Numbered from the stretch's first letter, positions 1 through 6,747 are shown. The stretch is DNA of 15,321 nt from an uncultured Alistipes sp. (GCA_900544265.1 UQUQ01000039.1:1-15321); one strand, 5' to 3'. The notes: generated by a model from the letters alone, not told the origin. Translations and numbers: made by a program.

Positions 1-584
1 TAGAGGAAGGTCTTGTTGGCCGAGCCGCCGCCCTTGGTGATGAAGAGGAACTCGTACTCCATGCCGGGCTTGCCGCCGTAGATGTCGATCTGCGCCGGGA
101 GGTTCGTGCCGGAATTCTTCTCGTCGGTCATCGTGAAGGGCACGACCTGCGAATAGCGCAGGTTGCGCTCCTTGTAGGTCTCGTAGACGCCGCGGGCGAT
201 CAGGGCCGCGTCGTCGACACCCGTGTAGACATCCTCGCCCTTGTGCGCGATGCAGATGGCCGTGCCGGTGTCCTGGCAGGTGGGCAGCTCGCCCTCGGCG
301 GCCACGCACTGGTTGAGCAGCATCGTGTAGGCCACGAACTTGTCGTTGTCGGTGGCTTCGGAATCATCGAGGATGTTGCGCAGCTTCTGCAGGTGGGCGG
401 CGCGCAGGTAGAACGACACGTCGCTGTAGGCGGCCTTCGAGAGCAGCTCGAGACCGGCGGGATCGACCTTGAGGATCTTGCGGCCGTCGCACTCCACGAC
501 CTTCACGTACTCCTTCGTCAACAAACGGTACTTGGTTTTGTCCTCCCCGACGGGGAACGGCTCCTGATAGATGAACTCTGCCAT
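1..584 (-). CDS. fumA: Class I fumarate hydratase (iron-sulfur), N-terminal part
   Basis: Reversible hydration of fumarate to L-malate in the TCA cycle or reductive succinate branch, cytosolic. The 194 visible residues begin [20 protein letters not shown] and align by eye with the N-terminus of E. coli FumA/FumB. They include the PTCQDTGTA motif, whose Cys103 corresponds to the first [4Fe-4S] ligand, then [12 protein letters not shown] and the [10 protein letters not shown] substrate region near residues 184-192. The gene runs off the left edge, so the remaining cluster cysteines and the C-terminal domain are not visible. The ATG start follows a good Bacteroidetes -7 element (630-637) by about 45 nt. 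It is divergent from the aldolase gene across an AT-rich 198-bp spacer. The family is certain; the symbol follows E. coli usage. Confidence 0.95.
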   Translation of the reverse strand, partial: MAEFIYQEPFPVGEDKTKYRLLTKEYVKVVECDGRKILKVDPAGLELLSKAAYSDVSFYLRAAHLQKLRNILDDSEATDNDKFVAYTMLLNQCVAAEGELPTCQDTGTAICIAHKGEDVYTGVDDAALIARGVYETYKERNLRYSQVVPFTMTDEKNSGTNLPAQIDIYGGKPGMEYEFLFITKGGGSANKTFL

Positions 585-629
585 GGTCTTATGTTTTTAT
601 GTATGTTTGTGTTCGGTGCTAAATCCTCG

Positions 630-661
630 CAAAAGTACAAAAAACTCTCCGGATTACGCAA
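630..661 (-). promoter_or_regulatory. Bacteroidetes-type promoter of the fumarase gene
   Basis: On the minus strand, TACTTTTG (630-637) matches the -7 consensus TAnnTTTG. A TTG at 659-661 lies 21 bp upstream as a -33 element. The start codon at 584 leaves a leader of roughly 40 nt. Confidence 0.65.
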
Positions 662-730
662 CGATTTCCCGATCTCTGTTATTTTTTTCACAAAATAGCA
701 CAAAATGAGATGTTATTAATATTTTTTAAT

Positions 731-738
731 TAAATTTG
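731..738 (+). promoter_or_regulatory. -7 promoter element of the aldolase gene
   Basis: TAAATTTG matches TAnnTTTG and lies 44 bp before the ATG at 783 in an AT-rich spacer. No clean TTTG -33 element is seen at the expected distance; TGTT near 711 is the nearest weak match. Confidence 0.5.
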
Positions 739-782
739 TGCGGTTTTTGAGAAGAATGATTCACTGCATAAATTAAAAGACT

Positions 783-1784
783 ATGGTATCCTACAAAGAT
801 CTGGGCCTGGTGAACACCCGTGAGATGTTTGCCAAGGCAATCAAGGGAGGTTATGCCATTCCGGCATTCAACTTCAACAACATGGAGCAGCTGCAGGCCA
901 TCATCCAGGCTGCCGCCGAGACCAAGTCGCCGGTCATCCTCCAGGTATCGAAGGGCGCGCGCAACTACGCCAACCAGACGCTGCTGCGCTACATGGCCGA
1001 AGGCGCCGTCGAGTATGCCAAGGAGCTGGGCTGGGCCAAACCCCAGATCGTGCTGCACCTCGACCACGGAGACTCGTTCGAGCTGTGCAAGAGCTGCGTC
1101 GACATGGGCTTCTCGTCGGTGATGATCGACGGTTCGTCGCTGCCCTATGACGAGAACGTGGCCCTGACGAAGAAGGTCGTGGACTACGCACACCAGTTCG
1201 ACGTGACGGTCGAGGGTGAGCTGGGCGTGCTGGCCGGCGTCGAGGACGAGGTATCCGCCGCCGAGAGCCACTACACCAAGCCCGAGGAGGTTGTCGACTT
1301 CGTGACGAAGACCGGCGTGGATTCGCTGGCCATCTCGATCGGCACGTCGCACGGCGCCTACAAGTTCACGCCCGAGCAGTGCACCGTCGACCCGAAGACG
1401 GGCCGTCTGGTTCCGCCCCCTCTGGCATTCGACGTCCTCGAGGCTGTCGAGAAGGAGCTTCCGGGCTTCCCCATCGTGCTGCACGGATCGTCGTCGGTAC
1501 CCCAGGAGGAGGTCGACACGATCAACAAGTACGGCGGTGCGCTGAAGGCTGCCGTGGGCATTCCCGAGGAGCAGCTGCGCAAGGCCGCCAAGAGCGCCGT
1601 CTGCAAGATCAACATCGACTCCGACTCGCGTCTGGCCATGACGGCTGCCATCCGCAAGGTCTTCGCCACGCAGCCCGCCGAGTTCGACCCGCGCAAGTAC
1701 CTGGGTCCGGCCCGCGAGAACATGAAGAAGCTCTACATCCACAAGATCAAGGAGGTGCTCGGTTCGGACGGCAAGGCCGAATAA
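783..1784 (+). CDS. fba: Class II fructose-1,6-bisphosphate aldolase
   Basis: Zinc-dependent cleavage and formation of fructose-1,6-bisphosphate from DHAP and glyceraldehyde-3-phosphate in glycolysis and gluconeogenesis, cytosolic. The 333-residue protein has the class II TIM-barrel signatures in order: NFNNMEQ (30-36), HLDHG (92-96) with catalytic Asp94 and zinc ligand His95, VEGELG (143-148), GTSHGAYK (187-194) with zinc ligand His190, VLHGSSSVP (232-240) with zinc ligand His234, and KINIDSDSR (275-283) binding phosphate. The length fits a complete enzyme. The ATG is preceded by a -7 promoter element, and a strong intrinsic terminator starts 27 bp after the stop, so it is probably monocistronic. 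Nothing looks degraded. Confidence 0.97.
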   Translation: MVSYKDLGLVNTREMFAKAIKGGYAIPAFNFNNMEQLQAIIQAAAETKSPVILQVSKGARNYANQTLLRYMAEGAVEYAKELGWAKPQIVLHLDHGDSFELCKSCVDMGFSSVMIDGSSLPYDENVALTKKVVDYAHQFDVTVEGELGVLAGVEDEVSAAESHYTKPEEVVDFVTKTGVDSLAISIGTSHGAYKFTPEQCTVDPKTGRLVPPPLAFDVLEAVEKELPGFPIVLHGSSSVPQEEVDTINKYGGALKAAVGIPEEQLRKAAKSAVCKINIDSDSRLAMTAAIRKVFATQPAEFDPRKYLGPARENMKKLYIHKIKEVLGSDGKAE

Positions 1785-1811
1785 ACCCTGCGCCCAACAG
1801 TGCAAAGAGAG

Positions 1812-1844
1812 ACCCGGAGGTTCGCATGAACCCCCGGGTTTTTT
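1812..1844 (+). terminator. Intrinsic terminator of the aldolase gene
   Basis: Two-part stem: ACCCGG (1812-1817) with CCGGGT (1834-1839), and GGTTC (1819-1823) with GAACC (1828-1832) around a GCAT loop, with single-base bulges at 1818 and 1833. A T-run follows (1839-1844). It lies between convergent genes and may also stop minus-strand transcripts, where the downstream sequence is only moderately T-rich. Confidence 0.9.
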
Positions 1845-1876
1845 ATGGTGTGCAACCGGCTCCGAACGTCCGGCCG

Positions 1877-2356
1877 TCACCCGGATGCGCCGTCCCGGCT
1901 CCCCGGCGCGCCGACCTCGACCCGGAAGCGGCACTCCGCCCCGCTTTCCAGCACCGTATGGAGCGTCTCCACCTCGATATGCCGGTCCGGCAGCAGCTCC
2001 TCCAGCACGCAGAGGATGCTCTGGCGCGAACACTCGCAATGGGTCGGCGCCGTGACGAATCCCGCCTCCACCTGCGGGCACAGGCAGCGCGGGTAGCCCA
2101 TCTCGTAGACCCGCCCCGGCTCGATCACGTCCGCAAAGAAATAGGGGCTGCGGCCGTACTTCGCGTACTGCCGGTCCAGGTCACGGCCGCACTCCTCGAA
2201 CTGTCGGCGCATCTCGACCAGTACGCCGTCGCGGACACACGCCTCGGCACACGGCCGGTAGAGCGAGGCCCGCACCTCGGCCGGCAGGCGCCCGATCGCC
2301 TCCTCCAACGCACGGTAAAACGCCGCGTTCCGTCGCTGTTCTTCGTGCTTGTCCAT
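1877..2356 (-). CDS. Cysteine-rich protein of unknown function (DUF6144/V4R-like)
   Basis: A soluble 159-residue protein with no signal peptide or membrane segment. The N-terminal half is charged and helical with a CAEAC pair. The C-terminal half has clustered cysteines (CLC, then CEC about 13 residues later, then more single Cys) followed by an amphipathic region and a terminal pattern ECRFRVEV. The spacing suggests a metal or Fe-S site. The terminal G-x-x-C-R-F-strand resembles DUF6144 or V4R-type small-molecule domains, but I assign this only tentatively. A TTG at 2365 could extend it by three residues; the ATG at 2356, 11 nt after the hydrolase stop, is preferred. It is the last gene of the tdh-cupin-hydrolase run, so cotranscription is likely. 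Function unknown. Confidence 0.8.
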   Translation of the reverse strand: MDKHEEQRRNAAFYRALEEAIGRLPAEVRASLYRPCAEACVRDGVLVEMRRQFEECGRDLDRQYAKYGRSPYFFADVIEPGRVYEMGYPRCLCPQVEAGFVTAPTHCECSRQSILCVLEELLPDRHIEVETLHTVLESGAECRFRVEVGAPGSRDGASG

Positions 2357-2367
2357 CCTTCGCAACC

Positions 2368-3327
2368 CTAATTCCGCTCCTCCGGGATATACCGCCCGAC
2401 AAACTCACCGACGCGCCGCGTGTACTCCGCGCGGTTGTCGCGGTACGAGAGGGCATGCGCCGCCCCCGGCACCACCCACAGCTCCTTTTCGCCCGGCTTC
2501 GCCTCGTAGAGCGGATAGACCATCGCGGTCGGCACGTAGTCGTCGGCATCGCCGTGGATGAAGAACATCGGCCGGTCGCACCGCGCCACCTGTTTCAAGG
2601 ACGAGGCCTCGCCGAAGGTCCAGCCGTACTTCAGGCCGCACAGCCAGCTCGCCACGTCGAGCAGCGGGAAGGCCGGCAGCCCGAACTGCCCGCGCAGCTC
2701 CTTGGTGAACTGGTCGCGCACGCTCGTGTAGCCGCAATCCTCGACAAAGCACTTCACATAAGGGGGCAGCTCCTCGCCCGAAAGCATCATCGTCGTCGCG
2801 GCACCCATCGAGATGCCGTGCACGACCTGCCGCGTATGGCCGCCGAAGAGGCTGTCGGCGATCTCCGTCCAGCGCAGCACGTCGAGGCGGTCCTTCCACC
2901 CCATCTGGATGGCGCACCCCTCGCTTCGGCCGTGGTAATAGAGATCGGGCAGCAGGATGTTGTACCCGAGGTCGTGGTTGTAGAGGTAGCCGATCATGAG
3001 CATCCGCACGGCATTGTCCGTATAGCCGTGGACGATCACCGCGGTGCGGTCCGTCGGATGCGGCGCCGCAGCATAGAGCGCATGCAGCCGCACGCCGTCC
3101 GCCCGGCGGATCACCGTGTCGTGCAGCGCCCCCGCGCGTTCGAGCGAGTCGACCCAGGGGCGCAGGAAGGGATATTCGGCATACATATATTCATACGAGG
3201 CCGCATTCTTGGCCCGTATCGTCCGCTCCGGCCGGAGCGAATAGGAGAGCAGGTAGAGACTGCCGCCCGCGAGGGCGACCGCCAGGACCGCCACGGCGAT
3301 CAGCAGGATGCGCAGGATTTTTTTCAT
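2368..3327 (-). CDS. Membrane-anchored alpha/beta hydrolase
   Basis: A 319-residue serine hydrolase. A single hydrophobic N-terminal helix (about 5-27) should anchor it with the catalytic domain outside the inner membrane. Visible fold elements are VIVHGYTDN (oxyanion region, His100-Gly101), GISMGA with nucleophile Ser173, FIHGDADDYVP with probable acid Asp262, and PGAAHALSY with catalytic His291. The triad is therefore complete. The whole sequence resembles a conserved Bacteroidales family of uncharacterised hydrolases (Gly-Tyr-Thr-Asp-Asn and Glu-Asp-Cys-Gly-Tyr-Thr-Ser blocks), so substrate cannot be read from it. The ATG begins MKKILRILLI. It follows the cupin gene after a 194-bp spacer without a convincing promoter, and precedes the cysteine-rich gene by 11 bp. 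Confidence 0.92.
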   Translation of the reverse strand: MKKILRILLIAVAVLAVALAGGSLYLLSYSLRPERTIRAKNAASYEYMYAEYPFLRPWVDSLERAGALHDTVIRRADGVRLHALYAAAPHPTDRTAVIVHGYTDNAVRMLMIGYLYNHDLGYNILLPDLYYHGRSEGCAIQMGWKDRLDVLRWTEIADSLFGGHTRQVVHGISMGAATTMMLSGEELPPYVKCFVEDCGYTSVRDQFTKELRGQFGLPAFPLLDVASWLCGLKYGWTFGEASSLKQVARCDRPMFFIHGDADDYVPTAMVYPLYEAKPGEKELWVVPGAAHALSYRDNRAEYTRRVGEFVGRYIPEERN

Positions 3328-3408
3328 ACGTCCGTCCGTTTGGCGGGGCGACCCGTGCGAGGGGCCGGCCCCGGAATCAGTATGCGGGTCAGCAGCAGGG
3401 CAATCCGT

Positions 3409-3480
3409 TCCAAACTCCGGCTCCGGAAAATCGCGGCCGGGCCGACAACAGCAGAGTCCCGTCCAAACTCCGGCCCCGGA
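3409..3480. repeat. Pair of 19-bp direct repeats
   Basis: TCCAAACTCCGGCTCCGGA (3409-3427) recurs with one mismatch at 3462-3480. Both copies lie in the 194-bp gap between the cupin and hydrolase genes, 53 bp apart start to start. A related GGCCCCGGA fragment lies near 3366. No protein or promoter is evident here. Confidence 0.75.
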
Positions 3481-3521
3481 CCGGGCAGTCAGGTTGCCGC
3501 AGGGCACCCCTTCGCAGGCCG

Positions 3522-3881
3522 TCACTCGGCCACCGAGAGGGGCGCATCTTCGGCGCCGACGTAGCACATGACCAGTTCGACAGGCTCGTCGCCCCGGTTC
3601 TCGCCATAGTGCAAAGTTCCTACCATTTCGATGATTCCCTCGCCGGCGCGGAAGGTACGCTCCGTGCCGTCCTCCGCCACGACGGTCAGCTCGCCCCGCA
3701 GCAGCACCCCGGCGTTGAGCACCGGATGGCGGTGGCGCGCCAGCCGCGCGTGCGGCGGGACGACGATCCGCAGCAACGTGACGAAGGGCCGCTCCGCCCG
3801 GCAGGCGGGCAGCGGCTCTCCGTTCCAGCTCGACGACGAGGCGGCCAGCCGCTCGACCGTCGGTTTCAGTTCCCGTTCCAC
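3522..3881 (-). CDS. Small single-domain cupin
   Basis: A 119-residue protein that is essentially one cupin beta-barrel. Motif 1 is RHRHPVLNAGVLLRGEL (49-65) with likely metal ligands His50 and His52; the position often held by Glu is Asn56. Motif 2 is GIIEMVGTLHYGEN (82-95) with the third His at 91. No signal peptide is visible. Such cupins bind a divalent metal and act as small enzymes or sensors, so the substrate is unknown. Translation starts at GTG (3881), the only credible start, because the upstream stop of the threonine dehydrogenase is at 3891 and no ATG lies between. The 9-bp gap implies cotranscription with tdh. Confidence 0.88.
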   Translation of the reverse strand: MERELKPTVERLAASSSSWNGEPLPACRAERPFVTLLRIVVPPHARLARHRHPVLNAGVLLRGELTVVAEDGTERTFRAGEGIIEMVGTLHYGENRGDEPVELVMCYVGAEDAPLSVAE

Positions 3882-3890
3882 GTCGCGGGG

Positions 3891-4838
3891 CTATTTCGCC
3901 AGTTTCGCACGGATGTGCGCGAGCATGTCGTCTGTCATGCGCGAGAGGTCCCACTCGGGTTTCCAGCCCCACTCCTCGCGGGCGCAGGTGTCGTCGAGCG
4001 AGTTGGGCCAGCTCTCGGCAATCTCCCGCTTCACGGGGTCGATGTCGTAGGTCATCGTGAAGTCGGGCAGCCGCTTGCGGATCTCGGCGTAGATGATCTC
4101 GGGCGTGAAACTCATCGAGGCGAGGTTGAAGCTGTTGCGGTGCACGAGCTTCGAGGGGTCGGCCTCCATCAGTTCGACGCACGCGCGCAGCGCATCGGGC
4201 ATGTAGATCATGTCCATGTAGACGTCTCCCGGCACGGGGCAGGTGAAGCGGCCGCTGCGGATCGCCTCGTAGTAGATCTCCACGGCATAGTCGGTCGTGC
4301 CGCCGCCCGGGAGCGTGACGTTCGAGATGATGCCCGGGAAGCGTACCGAACGGGTGTCGACGCCGAACTTGTGGTGGTAGTAGTTGCCGAGCAGCTCACC
4401 CGTGACCTTGCAGACGCCGTAGATCGTCGTCGGCTGCATGATCGTGTCCTGCGGCGTCTTGTCCTTGGGCGACGTGGGGCCGAAGGCGCCGATCGACGAG
4501 GGGGTGAACAGGGCGCAGTGGTGCTGGCGCGCCACCTCGAGCGAATTGTTCAGCGCACCCATGTTGACGTTCCACGCCATCTGGGGGTTGCGTTCACCCA
4601 CGGCCGAGAGCAGCGCCACGAGGTTGAAGATCGTATCCACGTGGTAGCGGGCCACGACCGAAGCCATGGCCGTGGCGTCGAGGGCGTTGAGCACCTCGAA
4701 CGGGCCGTCCTCGCCCAGCGACTTGCACTCGCGCATGTCGGTGGCGACGACATTGTGGTTTCCGTAAATCTTGCGCAGATAGACTGTCAACTCGGAACCG
4801 ATCTGCCCGCCGGCTCCTACGATCAAGATGCGTTTCAT
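3891..4838 (-). CDS. tdh: NAD-dependent L-threonine 3-dehydrogenase, SDR type
   Basis: Oxidises L-threonine to 2-amino-3-oxobutyrate, which Kbl (not in the window) cleaves to glycine and acetyl-CoA. The 315-residue protein has the extended-SDR Rossmann motif GAGGQIG (8-14), Asp34 at the end of beta-2 selecting NAD, catalytic Ser in PSSIGAFGP (113-121) and the YxxxK pair Tyr140/Lys144. Blocks such as LPGGGTTDYAVEIYYEAI and FNLASMSFTPEII match the Flavobacterium/Cytophaga type of threonine dehydrogenase closely, distinguishing it from UDP-galactose 4-epimerase, whose fold it shares. The ATG begins MKRILIVGAGGQ. It heads the four-gene minus-strand run and is divergent from tRNA-Thr. Confidence 0.93.
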   Translation of the reverse strand: MKRILIVGAGGQIGSELTVYLRKIYGNHNVVATDMRECKSLGEDGPFEVLNALDATAMASVVARYHVDTIFNLVALLSAVGERNPQMAWNVNMGALNNSLEVARQHHCALFTPSSIGAFGPTSPKDKTPQDTIMQPTTIYGVCKVTGELLGNYYHHKFGVDTRSVRFPGIISNVTLPGGGTTDYAVEIYYEAIRSGRFTCPVPGDVYMDMIYMPDALRACVELMEADPSKLVHRNSFNLASMSFTPEIIYAEIRKRLPDFTMTYDIDPVKREIAESWPNSLDDTCAREEWGWKPEWDLSRMTDDMLAHIRAKLAK

Positions 4839-4862
4839 AAGGTTTTTATTATAATCCGGAAG

Positions 4863-4870
4863 TAAAGATA
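4863..4870 (-). promoter_or_regulatory. Possible -7 element upstream of tdh
   Basis: On the minus strand, TATCTTTA matches TAnnTTTG except for the last base and sits 25 bp before the tdh ATG, the same spacing as the clear element before the DUF2721 gene. No good -33 TTG was found, so it is tentative. Confidence 0.4.
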
Positions 4871-4898
4871 GAAAAAAATCGGGAAAATCATGCTTTTT

Positions 4899-4930
4899 TT
4901 TGGTCATTTCATTTTTCTTGTGTACTTTTG
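4899..4930 (+). promoter_or_regulatory. Promoter of tRNA-Thr
   Basis: TTTG (4899-4902), 20 bp, then TACTTTTG (4923-4930): a full match to the Bacteroidetes TTTG-N19-21-TAnnTTTG arrangement, ending 21 bp before the mature tRNA 5' end. Confidence 0.8.
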
Positions 4931-4951
4931 CACCACTCGAATGAGGGAAAT

Positions 4952-5023
<72 letters not shown>

Positions 5024-5030
5024 CGAAGCG

Positions 5031-5057
5031 AATGCCGCCTGTCAGGGCGGCATTTTT
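5031..5057 (+). terminator. Intrinsic terminator of tRNA-Thr
   Basis: AATGCCGCC (5031-5039) pairs with GGCGGCATT (5046-5054) around a six-base loop, followed by T residues to 5057. It begins eight bases after the mature tRNA end. Confidence 0.9.
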
Positions 5058-5078
5058 CGTATCCGGACCGTCCGCCCC

Positions 5079-5129
5079 TCCGCAACGTCCGCAACGTCCG
5101 CCCTGCTCCGGGCGCTCCGGGCGCTTCGG
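5079..5129. repeat. Short 9-bp GC-rich tandem repeats
   Basis: CCGCAACGT occurs twice plus a partial copy near 5080-5100. Just downstream, a CCGGGCGCT-like 9-mer is duplicated near 5108-5127. The stretch lies in the spacer between the tRNA terminator and the DAHP synthase promoter and shows no coding signal. Confidence 0.55.
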
Positions 5130-5204
5130 CCATCTCCGGCGACCGAACACCGGCACGCTGCACGCCGTTGCTCGCAGGACGGCCCGCGCGGGGAGCTTCC
5201 GACC

Positions 5205-5235
5205 TTTGGATTGCCGGAATATTTCACTACTTTTG
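5205..5235 (+). promoter_or_regulatory. Promoter of the DAHP synthase/chorismate mutase gene
   Basis: TTTG (5205-5208), 19 bp, then TACTTTTG (5228-5235): full consensus. It lies inside the longest possible in-frame ORF (from 5211), so the gene must start at the later ATG at 5298. The leader of about 55 nt is too short for a classical riboswitch or T-box. Confidence 0.8.
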
Positions 5236-5297
5236 CTGCTGGAACGGACCGGAGCGATTCCTTCCACGCAACAGCCGGGTCCGGAAGAAACAGGCAC

Positions 5298-6386
5298 ATG
5301 AACGATCTCAAACCGATACTTTTCCCCGGCATGGAGCCGCGGCGACCCCTTGTCATTGCGGGGCCGTGCAGCGCCGAGACCGAGGAGCAGGTACTCCGCA
5401 CGGCCCGGGAGCTTGCGGCCGAGGGGGTGCGCATCTACCGCGCCGGGCTCTGGAAGCCCCGCACCCTTCCGGGCGGGTTCGAGGGGGTCGGGGCGGAAGG
5501 TCTGGCCTGGCTGCGCCGCGTGAAGCGGGAAACGGGCATGTACACCGCCACGGAGGTGGCCACGCACGAGCACGTCACCGCGGCACTGGCCGGGGGCGTC
5601 GATCTGCTCTGGATCGGGGCCCGCACGGCGGCCAACCCCTTTGCCATGCAGGAGATCGCCGACACGCTGCGCGGGTGCGACATCCCCGTACTGGTCAAGA
5701 ACCCCGTCAGCCCCGACCTCGAACTGTGGATCGGGGCCGTGCAGCGCATCTACAACGCCGGCATCCGCCGCCTCGGCGTCATCCACCGCGGCTTCACCTC
5801 GATCGACCGGAGCCGCTACCGCAACCACCCGATGTGGGCCATTCCCATCGAGCTGCACCGCCGCCTGCCGCAGCTGCCGATCTTCTGCGACCCGAGCCAC
5901 ATCGGCGGCCGCCGCGAGCTGATCGCCCCGCTCGCACAGCAGGCCATGGACCTCGGCTTCGACGGGCTGATCGTCGAGTCGCACTGCGACCCCGACAGCG
6001 CCTGGAGCGACAAGGCGCAGCAGATCACCCCCCGCACGCTGGCCCGCATCTGCCGCCACCTCGTCATCCGCGAAATGAACGTCACGACCGAAAACCTCAC
6101 CGACCTGCGGGCCGAGATCGACAAGATCGACGACGAACTGCTCGACCTGCTTGCGCGCCGCATGCGCGTCTCGCGCGAGATCGGACAATACAAGAAGGAA
6201 CACGACATGCCCGTCCTCCAGACCCGACGCTACGAGGAGCTGCTCGCACGCCGCGCCGCGCAGGCCGCCGAGCTGGGCATGGACCGCGGCTTCATGCGCG
6301 CGGTCTACCAGGCGATCCACGAGGAGTCGGTGCGCCAGCAGATGGAGGTGCTCGGCCCCGCGGCGGAAAAGGAGCCGGAGGTATAA
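5298..6386 (+). CDS. aroF: Bifunctional DAHP synthase (type I-beta)/chorismate mutase (AroQ)
   Basis: First step of aromatic amino acid synthesis (PEP + erythrose-4-phosphate to DAHP) fused to chorismate-to-prephenate conversion, cytosolic. Of 362 residues, about 1-262 are the TIM-barrel synthase: AGPCSAE (21-27, metal ligand Cys24), AGLWKPRT (49-56), WIGARTAANPF (105-115), VKNP (133-136), HRGF (163-166), CDPSHIGG (197-204, metal ligand His201), VESH (226-229) and DSAWSDKAQQ (233-242). A chorismate mutase helix bundle follows (about 268-350): LRAEIDKIDDELLDLLARRM and IGQYKK. There is no N-terminal ferredoxin-like regulatory domain. In related C-terminal fusions (Prevotella, Porphyromonas) the mutase domain mediates feedback inhibition by prephenate, which is likely here. 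Start 5298 is set by the internal promoter. Confidence 0.95.
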   Translation: MNDLKPILFPGMEPRRPLVIAGPCSAETEEQVLRTARELAAEGVRIYRAGLWKPRTLPGGFEGVGAEGLAWLRRVKRETGMYTATEVATHEHVTAALAGGVDLLWIGARTAANPFAMQEIADTLRGCDIPVLVKNPVSPDLELWIGAVQRIYNAGIRRLGVIHRGFTSIDRSRYRNHPMWAIPIELHRRLPQLPIFCDPSHIGGRRELIAPLAQQAMDLGFDGLIVESHCDPDSAWSDKAQQITPRTLARICRHLVIREMNVTTENLTDLRAEIDKIDDELLDLLARRMRVSREIGQYKKEHDMPVLQTRRYEELLARRAAQAAELGMDRGFMRAVYQAIHEESVRQQMEVLGPAAEKEPEV

Positions 6387-6417
6387 AAACAAGCCCCCGG
6401 CGAAAAGGCCCGGAGGC
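6384..6417 (-). terminator. Minus-strand terminator-like hairpin at the end of aroF
   Basis: On the minus strand, GCCTCCGG (6417-6410) pairs with CCGGGGGC (6400-6393), using one G-U pair that would be a C-A mismatch on the plus strand. TTGTTTTTAT follows (6392-6384). This is a canonical intrinsic terminator in minus orientation, although no minus-strand gene precedes it. Confidence 0.5.
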
Positions 6418-6554
6418 GTGTCCCCGGTTGAGAGGCCCGAAGGCGGAAAAACAACCCGCCCGGCGAAGAGACCCGGAGACGGGGAAACAAACCCTCCGGC
6501 GAAGAGGCCCGGAGGCGAGAAAGGAGCATAACGGAGTGCAAGGCCCGGATCGCG
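6393..6554. repeat. Decayed ~36-bp hairpin-repeat array
   Basis: Five imperfect copies of a CGGCGAAGAGGCCCGGAGGCG-like core start near 6398, 6425, 6461, 6497 and 6532 (spacings 27, 36, 36, 35). The copy near 6497 is a perfect hairpin, CCTCCGG (6493-6499) with CCGGAGG (6509-6515). Copies 1, 3 and 4 are preceded by A-rich AAACAA-type segments, which read as T-rich tails on the minus strand. This block and the 18-bp array fill most of the 383-bp gap between aroF and the response regulator. I see no gene in it. Confidence 0.75.
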
Positions 6555-6555
6555 G

Positions 6556-6677
6556 GTGCCGGAGTCCGAGGAAGTGCCGGAGTCCGAGGAAGTGCCGGAG
6601 CCCGAGGAAGTGCCGGAACCCGAGGAAGCGCTGGAGTCCGAGGAAGTGCCGGAGCCCGAGGAAGTGCCGGAGCCCCG
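6556..6677. repeat. 18-bp tandem repeat, six full copies plus a partial
   Basis: The consensus unit GTGCCGGAGYCCGAGGAA is repeated in perfect 18-bp register at 6556, 6574, 6592, 6610, 6628 and 6646, with a partial copy from 6664. Units differ by one to three substitutions, mostly T/C at position 10. Because 18 is a multiple of 3 it creates long open frames on both strands (for example VPEPEE repeats), but none has a credible start context and the regulator promoter lies just downstream. It is read as a non-coding minisatellite. Confidence 0.92.
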
Positions 6678-6739
6678 GCCGGACTGTTACATTTCGGTGA
6701 ATTCCCTGCTCCGGAGGCGTAACAAAGGGGATTCTTGCG

Positions 6740-6747
6740 TACTTTTG
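6740..6747 (+). promoter_or_regulatory. -7 element of the response regulator gene
   Basis: TACTTTTG matches TAnnTTTG and lies 22 bp before the ATG at 6770. No TTG is found at -33; instead GTAACA (6719-6724) occupies that region, which may indicate activator dependence. Confidence 0.65.

Noticed and set aside
726..2081. Minus-strand ORF opposite the aldolase gene
   Set aside because: A GC-rich shadow frame; the plus-strand aldolase has full family motifs and its own promoter and terminator.
3891..4838. UDP-glucose 4-epimerase annotation
   Set aside because: Fold and YxxxK motif are shared, but the GGGTTDYAVEIYYEAI and SFTPEII blocks are those of SDR-type threonine dehydrogenase.
5236..5297. 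Riboswitch or T-box leader of the aromatic pathway gene
   Set aside because: The leader is only about 55 nt with no T-box sequence and no terminator/antiterminator pair.
6393..6677. Possible CRISPR array
   Set aside because: Units are contiguous with no unique spacers, periods are 18 and about 36 bp, and no cas genes are present.
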